This document shows positions 1 to 4,867 of a stretch of DNA of 5,764 nt, piece after piece. The notes beneath the pieces are model-generated. The model searched no databases. It saw nothing but the letters and a program-made list of their open reading frames with translations, and had not been told where the DNA came from. The translations under genes and the position numbers were made by a program. Source of the DNA: Rubrobacter sp. (GTDB lineage: Bacteria > Actinomycetota > Rubrobacteria > Rubrobacterales > Rubrobacteraceae); contig JACDDK010000070.1 in NCBI GenBank assembly GCA_013817025.1, forward strand, positions 1 through 5,764, read 5' to 3'. Position 1 is the stretch's first letter; each line of letters begins with the position of its first letter.

Positions 1-376
1 GGATCATCAGGATGCAGTAGACCATGACCGGATACACGAACCCCACGCGCCACTCGGAGTACAGCCACAGGCAAATCGCCAGGGACAGCCCCTGTGAAAG
101 CGCGGCCAGCAACCACCCCCGGCGGTCCAGCACCAGAAACCCGAAAGCCGCGAGCAACGCCAGAACCGCCGGCGGCGCGAAAAGCACCGTAGCCAGAGCC
201 TCGGCGACCTCGCGCGGAGGGTTCCATTCGGGACGTATGCGCCGCCAGTCCACCTGCGAAAACTCGAAGACGCCGAGGCCGATCAGCCCAACGACTTGCA
301 GCACCAGCAACAGGCCGATAGCCCTCACCGGCCGGTAGGACGCCTCGTCTCGCCTTATCGGTCCCTTGCGTTCCAT
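1..376 (-). CDS. Small integral membrane protein, unknown function (partial, C-terminus beyond left edge)
   Basis: Reading the minus strand from the ATG at 376 gives 125 codons with no stop before the window edge. I do not recognise the family. The first 18 residues are basic (MERKGPIRRDEASYRPVR), followed by about four hydrophobic segments: roughly residues 19-39, 60-83, 87-105 and 110-125. The loop between segments 1 and 2 (about 40-59) is polar and rich in Trp, Arg and Pro. A basic N-terminus before the first span suggests that end is cytoplasmic. The start is 13 bp after the stop of the flavin dehydrogenase gene, with only a weak G-rich stretch upstream (GGCGGGG within the preceding gene's last codons), so translation is probably coupled to it. 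An upstream GTG in the gap is out of frame. It may be the last gene of the FAH/flavin dehydrogenase operon. A transport or anchoring role would be a guess. The gene is real with good likelihood because the hydrophobic pattern is regular and the frame stays open. Confidence 0.7.
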   Translation of the reverse strand, partial: MERKGPIRRDEASYRPVRAIGLLLVLQVVGLIGLGVFEFSQVDWRRIRPEWNPPREVAEALATVLFAPPAVLALLAAFGFLVLDRRGWLLAALSQGLSLAICLWLYSEWRVGFVYPVMVYCILMI

Positions 377-389
377 AACGATGCCACTA

Positions 390-1784
390 CTATACCCCGC
401 CGGTCGGCGCGGCTTCCCCGGCGAAGATCTTGCCGGGGTTCATTATGCCGCTCGGATCGGCGAGCTTCTTTATCCCGCGCATGAACGCCAGAGAGTCGCC
501 GTGCTCCTTCTCCAGATGCCCGACCTTGCCCAGGCCGACGCCGTGCTCGCCGGTACAGGTTCCGCCGCGGGCGAGGGCGTAGTCCACGATCTCCTCGTTG
601 ACCTCTTCGGCCCGTGCCTGATCCGCCGTATCCTCCATGTCCACCGGAAACACGGCATGGTAATTACCATCGCCAACGTGGCCGAGGATGACGCCTTCGA
701 GGCCGTGGGACTCGATGGTCTCACGGGCGTGGCGCAGAGCGCCGGGGAGGTCCGAGATCGGGACGCACACGTCCGTCCCCATCATGCCCCGGCCCGGATA
801 CAGTTCCCGGATCGCAAGCGCCGCGTCGTGTCGCGCCTCCCACAACTTCTCCCGAGCCGCCTCGTCCGCCTCGAACTCGAAGGTCTCGCACCCCTCGGTC
901 TCGGCGATGCTCCGGGCGACCGCCACGTCGCGCTCCACGCTCGCCTCGGAGCCCGCGAACTCCAGGAAGAGCGTCGGGGCGACGGTGTAGTCCGTTTGTT
1001 TGTAGGCGTTCACGGCTTCGATGGTGCGGGCGTCGACCAGCTCGACGCGGCCGATCTGCATACCCGAGCGGATCACGGCTACCGCCGCCCGACCCGCCGC
1101 CTCTATACCCGCCGGGAAGACAGCGCGCCCGGCGAGCACCTTCTCCGGGATTGGGTACAGCCGCAGGATTATCTCCGTGAAGACGCCCAGAGTCCCCTCG
1201 GAGCCAACGAAGAGGCCGGTGAGGTTGTATCCGGCGGACGATTTCATGGACAGGCCGCCGGTCGTCATCACGGTCCCGTCTCCCAGAACGACCTCCAATC
1301 CCAGGACTTGATCTCGCATCGCCCCATACCGCACCGCGTTGGTGCCGCTGGCGTTTGTCCCGGTCATCCCGCCTAAAGAAGCGTCCCAGCCGGGGTCCAC
1401 CGGAAACAGCAGCCCGTGCTCCGCAAGCGCCGCGTTCAACCCTCCGTGCGTAACACCCGGCTCGACGCGGACGATAAAGTCGTCCGGTCGGACCTCCAGG
1501 ATGCGGTTCATGCGCCCGAGGTCCAGGCTGATGCCCCCGTTCACGGGCAGCGTGTGCGCCTCCAGGCTGCTACCCTCCCCGAACGGCACGATGGGAACGC
1601 GCCGCTCGTTGGCGAAGCGCACCACCTCCACGACTTCGTCGCGGCTCTGCGGATAGACGACCGCGTCCGGCGGGATCGGGGCGTGGTAGGTAAAGACACC
1701 CCCGCCGTGGCGGTCGAAGTCTTCGCCCTCGGAGACGATGCGGTCTTGCGGAAGGATGTTGCCGAGTTCCGATAGGAGATCCAT
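390..1784 (-). CDS. FAD-linked D-lactate / D-2-hydroxyacid dehydrogenase (GlcD/DLD family)
   Basis: This 464-residue protein matches the vanillyl-alcohol-oxidase/PCMH flavoprotein fold used by D-lactate dehydrogenase (cytochrome-type), GlcD and D-2-hydroxyglutarate dehydrogenase. It should oxidise a D-2-hydroxyacid to the 2-oxoacid and pass electrons to a quinone, cytochrome or flavoprotein acceptor. The FAD-binding half spans about residues 35-215, with the phosphate-binding stretch PFGEGSS (67-73), the glycine-rich GGMTGTNASGTNAVRYG (138-154) and GSEGTLGVFTE (194-204). The C-terminal FAD-oxidase domain carries HVGDGNYH (369-376) and TGEHGVG (411-417). By analogy with family structures, H369, H376 and E413 would hold a divalent metal near the substrate. 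It ends with the usual MNPGKIF motif (448-454). Length is normal for the family. The ATG lies only 4 bp after the FAH gene stop, so the two are almost certainly co-translated. It has no signal peptide or transmembrane span. D-lactate is the leading substrate, but glycolate or 2-hydroxyglutarate cannot be excluded. Confidence 0.92.
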   Translation of the reverse strand: MDLLSELGNILPQDRIVSEGEDFDRHGGGVFTYHAPIPPDAVVYPQSRDEVVEVVRFANERRVPIVPFGEGSSLEAHTLPVNGGISLDLGRMNRILEVRPDDFIVRVEPGVTHGGLNAALAEHGLLFPVDPGWDASLGGMTGTNASGTNAVRYGAMRDQVLGLEVVLGDGTVMTTGGLSMKSSAGYNLTGLFVGSEGTLGVFTEIILRLYPIPEKVLAGRAVFPAGIEAAGRAAVAVIRSGMQIGRVELVDARTIEAVNAYKQTDYTVAPTLFLEFAGSEASVERDVAVARSIAETEGCETFEFEADEAAREKLWEARHDAALAIRELYPGRGMMGTDVCVPISDLPGALRHARETIESHGLEGVILGHVGDGNYHAVFPVDMEDTADQARAEEVNEEIVDYALARGGTCTGEHGVGLGKVGHLEKEHGDSLAFMRGIKKLADPSGIMNPGKIFAGEAAPTGGV

Positions 1785-1788
1785 GCGG

Positions 1789-2613
1789 TTACTCGGCTTC
1801 GACCGGATTGGTGAGGGTGCCGAGCCCCTCTATCTCGATGCTTACCTCGTCTCCGGGTTTCATCCAGAGCTGCGGGTCGCGGGCCATGCCGACGCCCGGC
1901 GGCGTGCCGGTGATAATTACGTCGCCCGGCTCCAGCGTCATGCCGGTGGAGAGGAACGAGACTATCTCGGCCACCGGGAAGATCATCTTGGACGTATGCC
2001 CGTCCTGCACGACTTCACCGTTCAGTACCGCCCGTATGGAGAGGTTCTGCGGGTCCGGCACTTCGTCTTTGGTCACGATGCACGGACCTATCGGGCAGAA
2101 GGTGTCGATGGACTTGCTGCGCGTCCACTGTCCGCCCTCGGAGAACTGCAAGTCGCGCGCCGAGACGTCGTTGGCGTTCGCGTAGCCGAAAACGTGATCC
2201 AGGGCCTCCGAAGCGGAGACGTTGCGGGTCTCCTTGCCGATGACGACGGCAAGCTCGGCCTCGTAGTCGACCTGCTCGGTGATCGGGGGTATGAGGATGG
2301 CCTCATTAGGCCCGACGACGGAGTTGGAGTACTTACCGAAGACGACGGGCTTCTCGGGTATCGGAGCGCCGGTCTCCTCGGCGTGATCCGAGTAATTCAG
2401 CCCGATGGCGACGAGCTTTGGTGGCCTCGGTATCGGAGCGTGCAAGCGAGCCTCGGCGAGAGCGATGACATCCTCGCCCGGCTCCGGGCTTCCTCCGACC
2501 TCGATAAACTCGATCATGTCCGCAGCCGAACTACCGAGCGGTCGTATCTCCTCGCCCTCCAACGACCCAACCCGAGGCTCCCCGTCCCCCACCGAATACG
2601 TCACCAGCTTCAT
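1789..2613 (-). CDS. Fumarylacetoacetate hydrolase (FAH) family protein
   Basis: This 274-residue enzyme belongs to the FAH superfamily, which cleaves or isomerises 2,4-dioxo or acylpyruvate-type compounds with a Mg2+ or Mn2+ ion. An N-terminal cap of about 60 residues precedes the catalytic domain. The start of that domain has IGLNYSDHAEE (70-80), where H77 and E80 match the lid His/Glu pair of FAHD1-type acylpyruvases. The metal ligands are E118 and E120 in DYEAELAVVIG and D149 in NANDVSARD, and a conserved Lys (K167) sits in RSKSID. TGTPPGVG near the C-terminus is also typical. The frame is open up to 2664, but I chose the ATG at 2613: it has a strong Shine-Dalgarno (AAGGGAG, 4 nt away), and MKLVTYS is the usual FAH start. 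Annotated relatives carry names such as 2-hydroxyhepta-2,4-diene-1,7-dioate isomerase, ureidoglycolate lyase and 2,4-diketo-3-deoxy-L-fuconate hydrolase; sequence alone does not choose among them. The gene is followed after 4 bp by a flavin-linked hydroxyacid dehydrogenase. Confidence 0.92.
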   Translation of the reverse strand: MKLVTYSVGDGEPRVGSLEGEEIRPLGSSAADMIEFIEVGGSPEPGEDVIALAEARLHAPIPRPPKLVAIGLNYSDHAEETGAPIPEKPVVFGKYSNSVVGPNEAILIPPITEQVDYEAELAVVIGKETRNVSASEALDHVFGYANANDVSARDLQFSEGGQWTRSKSIDTFCPIGPCIVTKDEVPDPQNLSIRAVLNGEVVQDGHTSKMIFPVAEIVSFLSTGMTLEPGDVIITGTPPGVGMARDPQLWMKPGDEVSIEIEGLGTLTNPVEAE

Positions 2614-2617
2614 AGAT

Positions 2618-2624
2618 CTCCCTT
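2618..2624 (-). promoter_or_regulatory. Strong Shine-Dalgarno that sets the FAH gene start
   Basis: On the minus strand AAGGGAG lies 4 nt before the ATG at 2613. It decides the start in favour of this ATG over the longer open frame reaching 2664, which has no comparable site. Confidence 0.8.
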
Positions 2625-2673
2625 CCACGGATACCAGCGTCAGCGAGACGAATCTTAGCAGCAACGTCCGTGG
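2625..2673 (-). promoter_or_regulatory. Inverted repeat in the FAH gene leader (possible stem-loop)
   Basis: The perfect 7-bp arms CCACGGA and TCCGTGG (plus-strand 2625-2631 and 2667-2673) enclose 35 nt. Inside is a smaller dyad, CGTC/GACG (2638-2641 and 2647-2650), with a 5-nt loop. In the minus-strand transcript the downstream arm directly abuts the AAGGGAG ribosome-binding site. A fold here could therefore affect translation initiation. A seven-base repeat in GC-rich DNA can arise by chance, and the loop is long. I know of no matching RNA family. Confidence 0.3.
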
Positions 2674-2782
2674 CCAGGGTCGGCGTCATATCTTTCGGGT
2701 TGGCTTTCTCCGCCTTGCGCTCGTGGGTCCGCAGTAAATAGTCGGGGGTTCGGAAGAATCGTCCTCGCTCCCGCAACCCGCC

Positions 2783-3421
2783 CTATGGCTGTAGACGCTC
2801 GATCCCCCAGACACCGTTCTCCCGCCGATACACGAGCCGGTCGTGCAGCCTGCTCTCTCGTCCCTGCCAGAACTCGATGGACGCCGGCTCCACCCGGTAG
2901 CCGCCCCAGAATGGTGGTCGCGGAACCTCGCCCTCCCCGAAACGGTGCTCGACCTCGCGTAACCTCTCTTCAAGAGCGGCCCGATCCGCGACCGGACGGC
3001 TCTGCTCCGAAGCCCACGCTCCGAGTTGGCTGCCGCGCGGGCGGCTGGCGAAGTATGCGTCGGACTCGTCCACCGAGACCCGTTTCACACGACCCTCGAT
3101 CCTCACCTGACGCTCCAGTTCGCCCCAATAGAACAGGAGCGCGGCGTGAGGGTTCTCCAAGAGATCCCGGCCTTTGCTACCCTCGTAGTTAGTGTAGAAG
3201 ACGAAACCCCGCTCATCGAAACCCTTTAATAATACGGTCCTGGCGGACGGGCTCCCCTCGGCGGTCGCGGTAGCGACGGTCATGGCGTTGGGTTCGTGCA
3301 GGTCAGCCACCTGGGCCTCCTCGAACCACCGGCGGAATTGCTCTATCGGGCTCCGGTCAACGCCAGACTCGTGGAGGCCGGCGCGAGTGTACTCCTTGCG
3401 AAGTCGAGAGACAAAGTCCAA
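2783..3421 (-). CDS. pdxH: Pyridoxamine/pyridoxine 5'-phosphate oxidase
   Basis: This FMN enzyme oxidises pyridoxine 5'-phosphate or pyridoxamine 5'-phosphate to PLP with O2, the last step of vitamin B6 synthesis and salvage. The 212 residues align nearly end to end with E. coli PdxH, offset by six. RTVLLK (61-66) is the FMN-phosphate loop, and K66 corresponds to E. coli K72. YTN lies at 76-78, and LERQV (102-106) carries the flavin-contacting Gln. Y123, R127 and S131 in YFASRPRGSQ match the PLP-phosphate ligands Y129, R133 and S137. W185, R191, H193 and R195 in FWQG.. and RLHDR match W191, R197, H199 and R201. All catalytic residues are present, so it should be active. The start is a TTG (3421): the conserved LRKEYTRAGL at 7-16 leaves no later choice, and the only sensible upstream alternative is an ATT two codons earlier. 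It lies 10 bp after the DUF427 gene, so the two probably share a transcript. Confidence 0.96.
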   Translation of the reverse strand: MDFVSRLRKEYTRAGLHESGVDRSPIEQFRRWFEEAQVADLHEPNAMTVATATAEGSPSARTVLLKGFDERGFVFYTNYEGSKGRDLLENPHAALLFYWGELERQVRIEGRVKRVSVDESDAYFASRPRGSQLGAWASEQSRPVADRAALEERLREVEHRFGEGEVPRPPFWGGYRVEPASIEFWQGRESRLHDRLVYRRENGVWGIERLQP

Positions 3422-3431
3422 TCGAATGGCC

Positions 3432-3926
3432 CTACCAGCCCCAGGTTCCGGAAGCGCCCTTGAAAGGGCCGACTATTTCCGGTGTGATCCAACCACCGTA
3501 AAAATCTCCCGCCTGCGACTCGACCTTGTCACCGCCGACCCAACAGGCATCCATCTTCGACGGATAGAACGCCACGTAGTCCTTGAGTTCCGCGAACGAC
3601 GCCACCGGTTCGGGATAGAACCACGCCGCCCGAGCCTCCGTCCGCTCCTCGGTCACGAGGTCGTAGTAGCGCGTATATCCCTTCCACTCACAGAACGACG
3701 TGTGATCCGAGAGCCGAAGATGCTCCGTCCGAACGTCCTCCGGCGGCACGTAGTAGACCGGCGGATGGCTGGTCTCCAACACCCGCTTCGCCCGCAGGCT
3801 GTACGCGATCGTGATCCCCCCGAACACGACCTTGACCTTCTTCTCCACATCCTCCATCCGCGGCGGTCGCGGATAATCCCACACCGACTCCTGCTCGAAA
3901 CCAGGCTCCACCCGCTGACGACCCAT
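3432..3926 (-). CDS. DUF427 domain-containing protein
   Basis: The 164-residue product is a near full-length single DUF427 domain (Pfam PF04248), a small beta-rich fold common in actinobacteria, proteobacteria and some fungi with no settled biochemical role. Features typical of the family are ESVWDYPRPPR (13-23), VVFGGITIA (33-41), VLETSHPPVYYVPPEDV (49-65), TSFCEWKG (76-83), AAWFYPEP (100-107), VAFYPSKMDAC (118-128) and the C-terminal GDFYGGWITPEIVGPFKG and GTWGW. Invariant aromatic and His/Cys positions (H54, C79, W81, C128) are present. It has no signal peptide or membrane span. I chose the ATG at 3926 because AGGAGG lies 8 nt upstream; a GTG at 3932 would be only 2 nt from it. It is the first gene behind a good -10 box and is followed after 10 bp by pdxH. 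Co-transcription with PdxH hints at cofactor or redox metabolism, but this is association only. Confidence 0.93.
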   Translation of the reverse strand: MGRQRVEPGFEQESVWDYPRPPRMEDVEKKVKVVFGGITIAYSLRAKRVLETSHPPVYYVPPEDVRTEHLRLSDHTSFCEWKGYTRYYDLVTEERTEARAAWFYPEPVASFAELKDYVAFYPSKMDACWVGGDKVESQAGDFYGGWITPEIVGPFKGASGTWGW

Positions 3927-3934
3927 TCTCACAA

Positions 3935-3940
3935 CCTCCT
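3935..3940 (-). promoter_or_regulatory. Shine-Dalgarno for the DUF427 gene
   Basis: A full AGGAGG on the minus strand lies 8 nt before the ATG at 3926. The spacing favours this ATG over the GTG at 3932. It is the strongest ribosome-binding site in the window, which suggests efficient translation of the first gene of the DUF427-pdxH unit. Confidence 0.8.
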
Positions 3941-3950
3941 CGATACTCTA

Positions 3951-3960
3951 CTCGAACGAG
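3951..3960. promoter_or_regulatory. Short palindrome at the predicted transcription start
   Basis: CTCG-AA-CGAG is a 10-bp dyad directly downstream of the TATAAT box. Its position over the expected +1 would suit a repressor site, but it is short and does not resemble the motif upstream of tetR. Confidence 0.2.
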
Positions 3961-3989
3961 ATTATACGATCGGCACACCCACCCAAAGG
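3961..3989 (-). promoter_or_regulatory. Putative promoter of the DUF427-pdxH operon
   Basis: A perfect TATAAT (minus strand, 3966-3961) lies in the 72-bp gap after tetR, a rare hexamer in such GC-rich DNA. The -35 region is poor: CCTTTG (3989-3984) at 17 bp or TTTGGG (3987-3982) at 15 bp are the nearest candidates. Transcription would begin near 3954, leaving a leader of about 28 nt that includes the AGGAGG site. A weak -35 with a perfect -10 often means an activator or a different sigma factor, but no specific one can be named. Confidence 0.55.
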
Positions 3990-3998
3990 TCCGAGCCT

Positions 3999-4658
3999 TC
4001 ACGAGGCCGGGCCGGGCCGCAACCCGTCCAACAGCGCGTGCAGCGACCGCGTGACACGCTCCCGACTCATCCCCAACTCGTGTCGCTGATACAGATACAG
4101 GTCGATGTTGAGCGTCGCCAACAACGCATCGGCCACGCACTCGACGTCCAACTCCCCCATCATCGCACCCTCATTCATAGCCTGCCGCACTAACGCCGCC
4201 ACGGTACCCCGCAGCCACGAATAGAACGGGTTACCGTACATCTCCACACGCCGCCCACCACCCGCCGCGTCCCGGATGGCCCCGAGTAGCGCCGCGTTGT
4301 CGTCGTTGAACCTCGCCAACCGCCCCAGGAACCACTTCAGCCGCCCGAGCGCCGAACCCCGACCTCCCGCCCGCCGCCGCACCTCGTCGACGAAACCCTC
4401 GATCTCCTCGGCCAGCAACGCCGAACACAACGCGCCCTTGTGTTCGTACCGCCGATACAAAGTCCCCTGACCGACCCCCGCAGCACGCCCGATCTCGTGC
4501 ATGCTCACCGCATCCACACTCCGCTCCGCGAACAACCCCCGTGCCGCATCCAGCACCCGCCGCCGACTCTCCGCCGCGTCACTCCGCTCGCGCCGGGGCG
4601 CAGCCTCGACCACCCCCGCACCAAACACCGGCAACTCCACTCCCTGCGGCAAATCCAC
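3999..4658 (-). CDS. TetR/AcrR-family transcriptional regulator
   Basis: The N-terminal DNA-binding domain is typical of TetR: helix 1 at about residues 30-46 (ESRRRVLDAARGLFAER) and the helix-turn-helix at about 52-72, with SMHEIGRAAGVGQGTLYRRY, then the usual H/K-x-x-L segment. The C-terminal ligand/dimer region (about 80-219) is helical and diverges, so the ligand cannot be predicted. It has NPFYSWLRGTVAALV near the middle and a helix rich in LLATLNIDLYLY. The frame is open to an ATG at 4838, but that would place the two operator-like repeats inside the gene and add about 60 residues with no TetR character. I chose the GTG at 4658 (219 residues, normal for the family), which follows AGGAAGGG about 10 nt upstream. 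GTG or TTG codons slightly downstream are also possible. Repeats just upstream suggest autorepression. Downstream, DUF427-pdxH has its own promoter and lacks this motif. Confidence 0.88.
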   Translation of the reverse strand: MDLPQGVELPVFGAGVVEAAPRRERSDAAESRRRVLDAARGLFAERSVDAVSMHEIGRAAGVGQGTLYRRYEHKGALCSALLAEEIEGFVDEVRRRAGGRGSALGRLKWFLGRLARFNDDNAALLGAIRDAAGGGRRVEMYGNPFYSWLRGTVAALVRQAMNEGAMMGELDVECVADALLATLNIDLYLYQRHELGMSRERVTRSLHALLDGLRPGPAS

Positions 4659-4695
4659 GAATACACCACCCTTCCTAGCCAAACACAGCCTCTTG

Positions 4696-4715
4696 GCAAA
4701 CGGACATTCGTCCGC
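4696..4715. promoter_or_regulatory. TetR operator-like site, copy 1 (start-proximal)
   Basis: The plus strand reads GCAAACGGACATTCGTCCGC. The core CGGAC-ATTC-GTCCG is a perfect 5-bp dyad, and the 20-bp block matches copy 2 at 17 of 20 positions. Copy 1 ends 38 bp before the chosen tetR start. Dyads of the AAACGGACAT type are a common pattern for TetR regulators in actinobacteria, so self-regulation is the natural reading. Binding is inferred. Confidence 0.6.
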
Positions 4716-4724
4716 CAATATCCA

Positions 4725-4744
4725 GCAAACGGATATATGTCCGC
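4725..4744. promoter_or_regulatory. TetR operator-like site, copy 2
   Basis: The plus strand reads GCAAACGGATATATGTCCGC. Shifted by two bases, the site is palindromic at 16 of 20 positions (AAACGGATAT/ATGTCCGCTT). It repeats copy 1 in direct orientation, 29 bp away, and differs only at three central bases. It overlaps the weak -10 candidate for tetR, where a repressor would block RNA polymerase. Confidence 0.6.
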
Positions 4745-4757
4745 TTGAGTTTAGCAA
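4730..4757 (-). promoter_or_regulatory. Weak promoter candidate for tetR
   Basis: On the minus strand TTGCTA (4757-4752) could be a -35 box. The AT-rich CATATATCCG follows it, offering TATCCG at 16 bp or TATATC at 14 bp as -10. Neither is a good match. The main support is position: the -10 lies inside operator-like copy 2 and upstream of the tetR start. Confidence 0.25.
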
Positions 4758-4784
4758 GACTTCCGCTCCGACGCCACGTTTCGG

Positions 4785-4842
4785 GGCTTTGCTTGGCTGT
4801 GGGAGTGGTGTATACGAGGCGGCAGCTGTGGCAAGCAAAGCC
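4785..4842. repeat. 11-bp perfect inverted repeat, 36-nt spacer
   Basis: GGCTTTGCTTG (4785-4795) and CAAGCAAAGCC (4832-4842) are exact reverse complements. The spacer also holds two direct copies of GCTGTGG (4796-4802 and 4825-4831). On the plus strand the second arm is followed by TCTTTT, which would look like a terminator for plus-strand transcription, yet no plus-strand gene is present. On the minus strand no U-run follows. The right arm shares 4839-4842 with the neighbouring smaller inverted repeat, so the two stems cannot form together. Confidence 0.6.
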
Positions 4843-4867
4843 TCTTTTGCAAATCGTTCTAGAGGCT
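4839..4867 (-). terminator. Possible terminator or attenuator hairpin at the end of the RidA-like gene
   Basis: On the minus strand AGCCTCT (4867-4861), overlapping the last codons and the TAG, pairs perfectly with AGAGGCT (4845-4839) across a 15-nt loop, and TTGCTTG follows. The stem is only 7 bp and the U-tract is broken, so this is at best a weak intrinsic terminator. The second arm is shared with a longer inverted repeat downstream, which could compete with it. Confidence 0.35.

Larger units (their letters stand above)
2614..2782 (-). other. 169-bp intergenic spacer between pdxH and the FAH gene
   Basis: This is the longest gap between the DUF427 gene and the left edge. It contains the FAH ribosome-binding site and the inverted repeat described separately. 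I searched for a -35/-10 pair on the minus strand: TAAGAT occurs at about 2653-2658, but nothing like TTGACA lies 16-18 bp upstream of it. I see no U-tract hairpin after the pdxH stop at 2783. The FAH gene could have its own promoter here, or be read through from pdxH; the sequence does not settle which. Confidence 0.5.
4659..4858. other. 200-bp regulatory region between the RidA-like gene and tetR
   Basis: This stretch between the RidA-like stop (4859) and the tetR start holds the operator pair, a weak promoter candidate and most of two inverted repeats, each listed separately. One of those repeats extends into the last codons of the RidA-like gene. No divergent plus-strand gene begins here, so the operators can serve only minus-strand genes in this window. 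The tetR frame happens to stay open through it, but the translation has no TetR-like features. Confidence 0.7.

Noticed and set aside
366..1376. Plus-strand open frame of 336 codons
   Set aside because: It lies almost wholly opposite the flavin dehydrogenase gene, has no recognisable domain, and its His/Arg-rich composition is what a GC-rich antisense frame gives.
1738..2658. Plus-strand open frame of 306 codons
   Set aside because: It is antisense to the FAH gene, whose metal-binding motifs prove the minus strand. The composition is Arg/Asp-rich, with no family resemblance and no ribosome-binding site.
3985..4010. Terminator after tetR
   Set aside because: Only a 4-bp GCCT/AGGC stem is present, without a U-run, so it is not supportable.
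3282..4193. Plus-strand open frame of 303 codons spanning pdxH, DUF427 and tetR
   Set aside because: It crosses three well-supported minus-strand genes and their promoter, and the translation is low-complexity Arg/His/Leu-rich.
4785..4850. Intrinsic terminator for a plus-strand gene (11-bp stem then TCTTTT)
   Set aside because: No plus-strand gene leads into it and the 36-nt loop is long for an intrinsic terminator. It is kept as an inverted repeat only.
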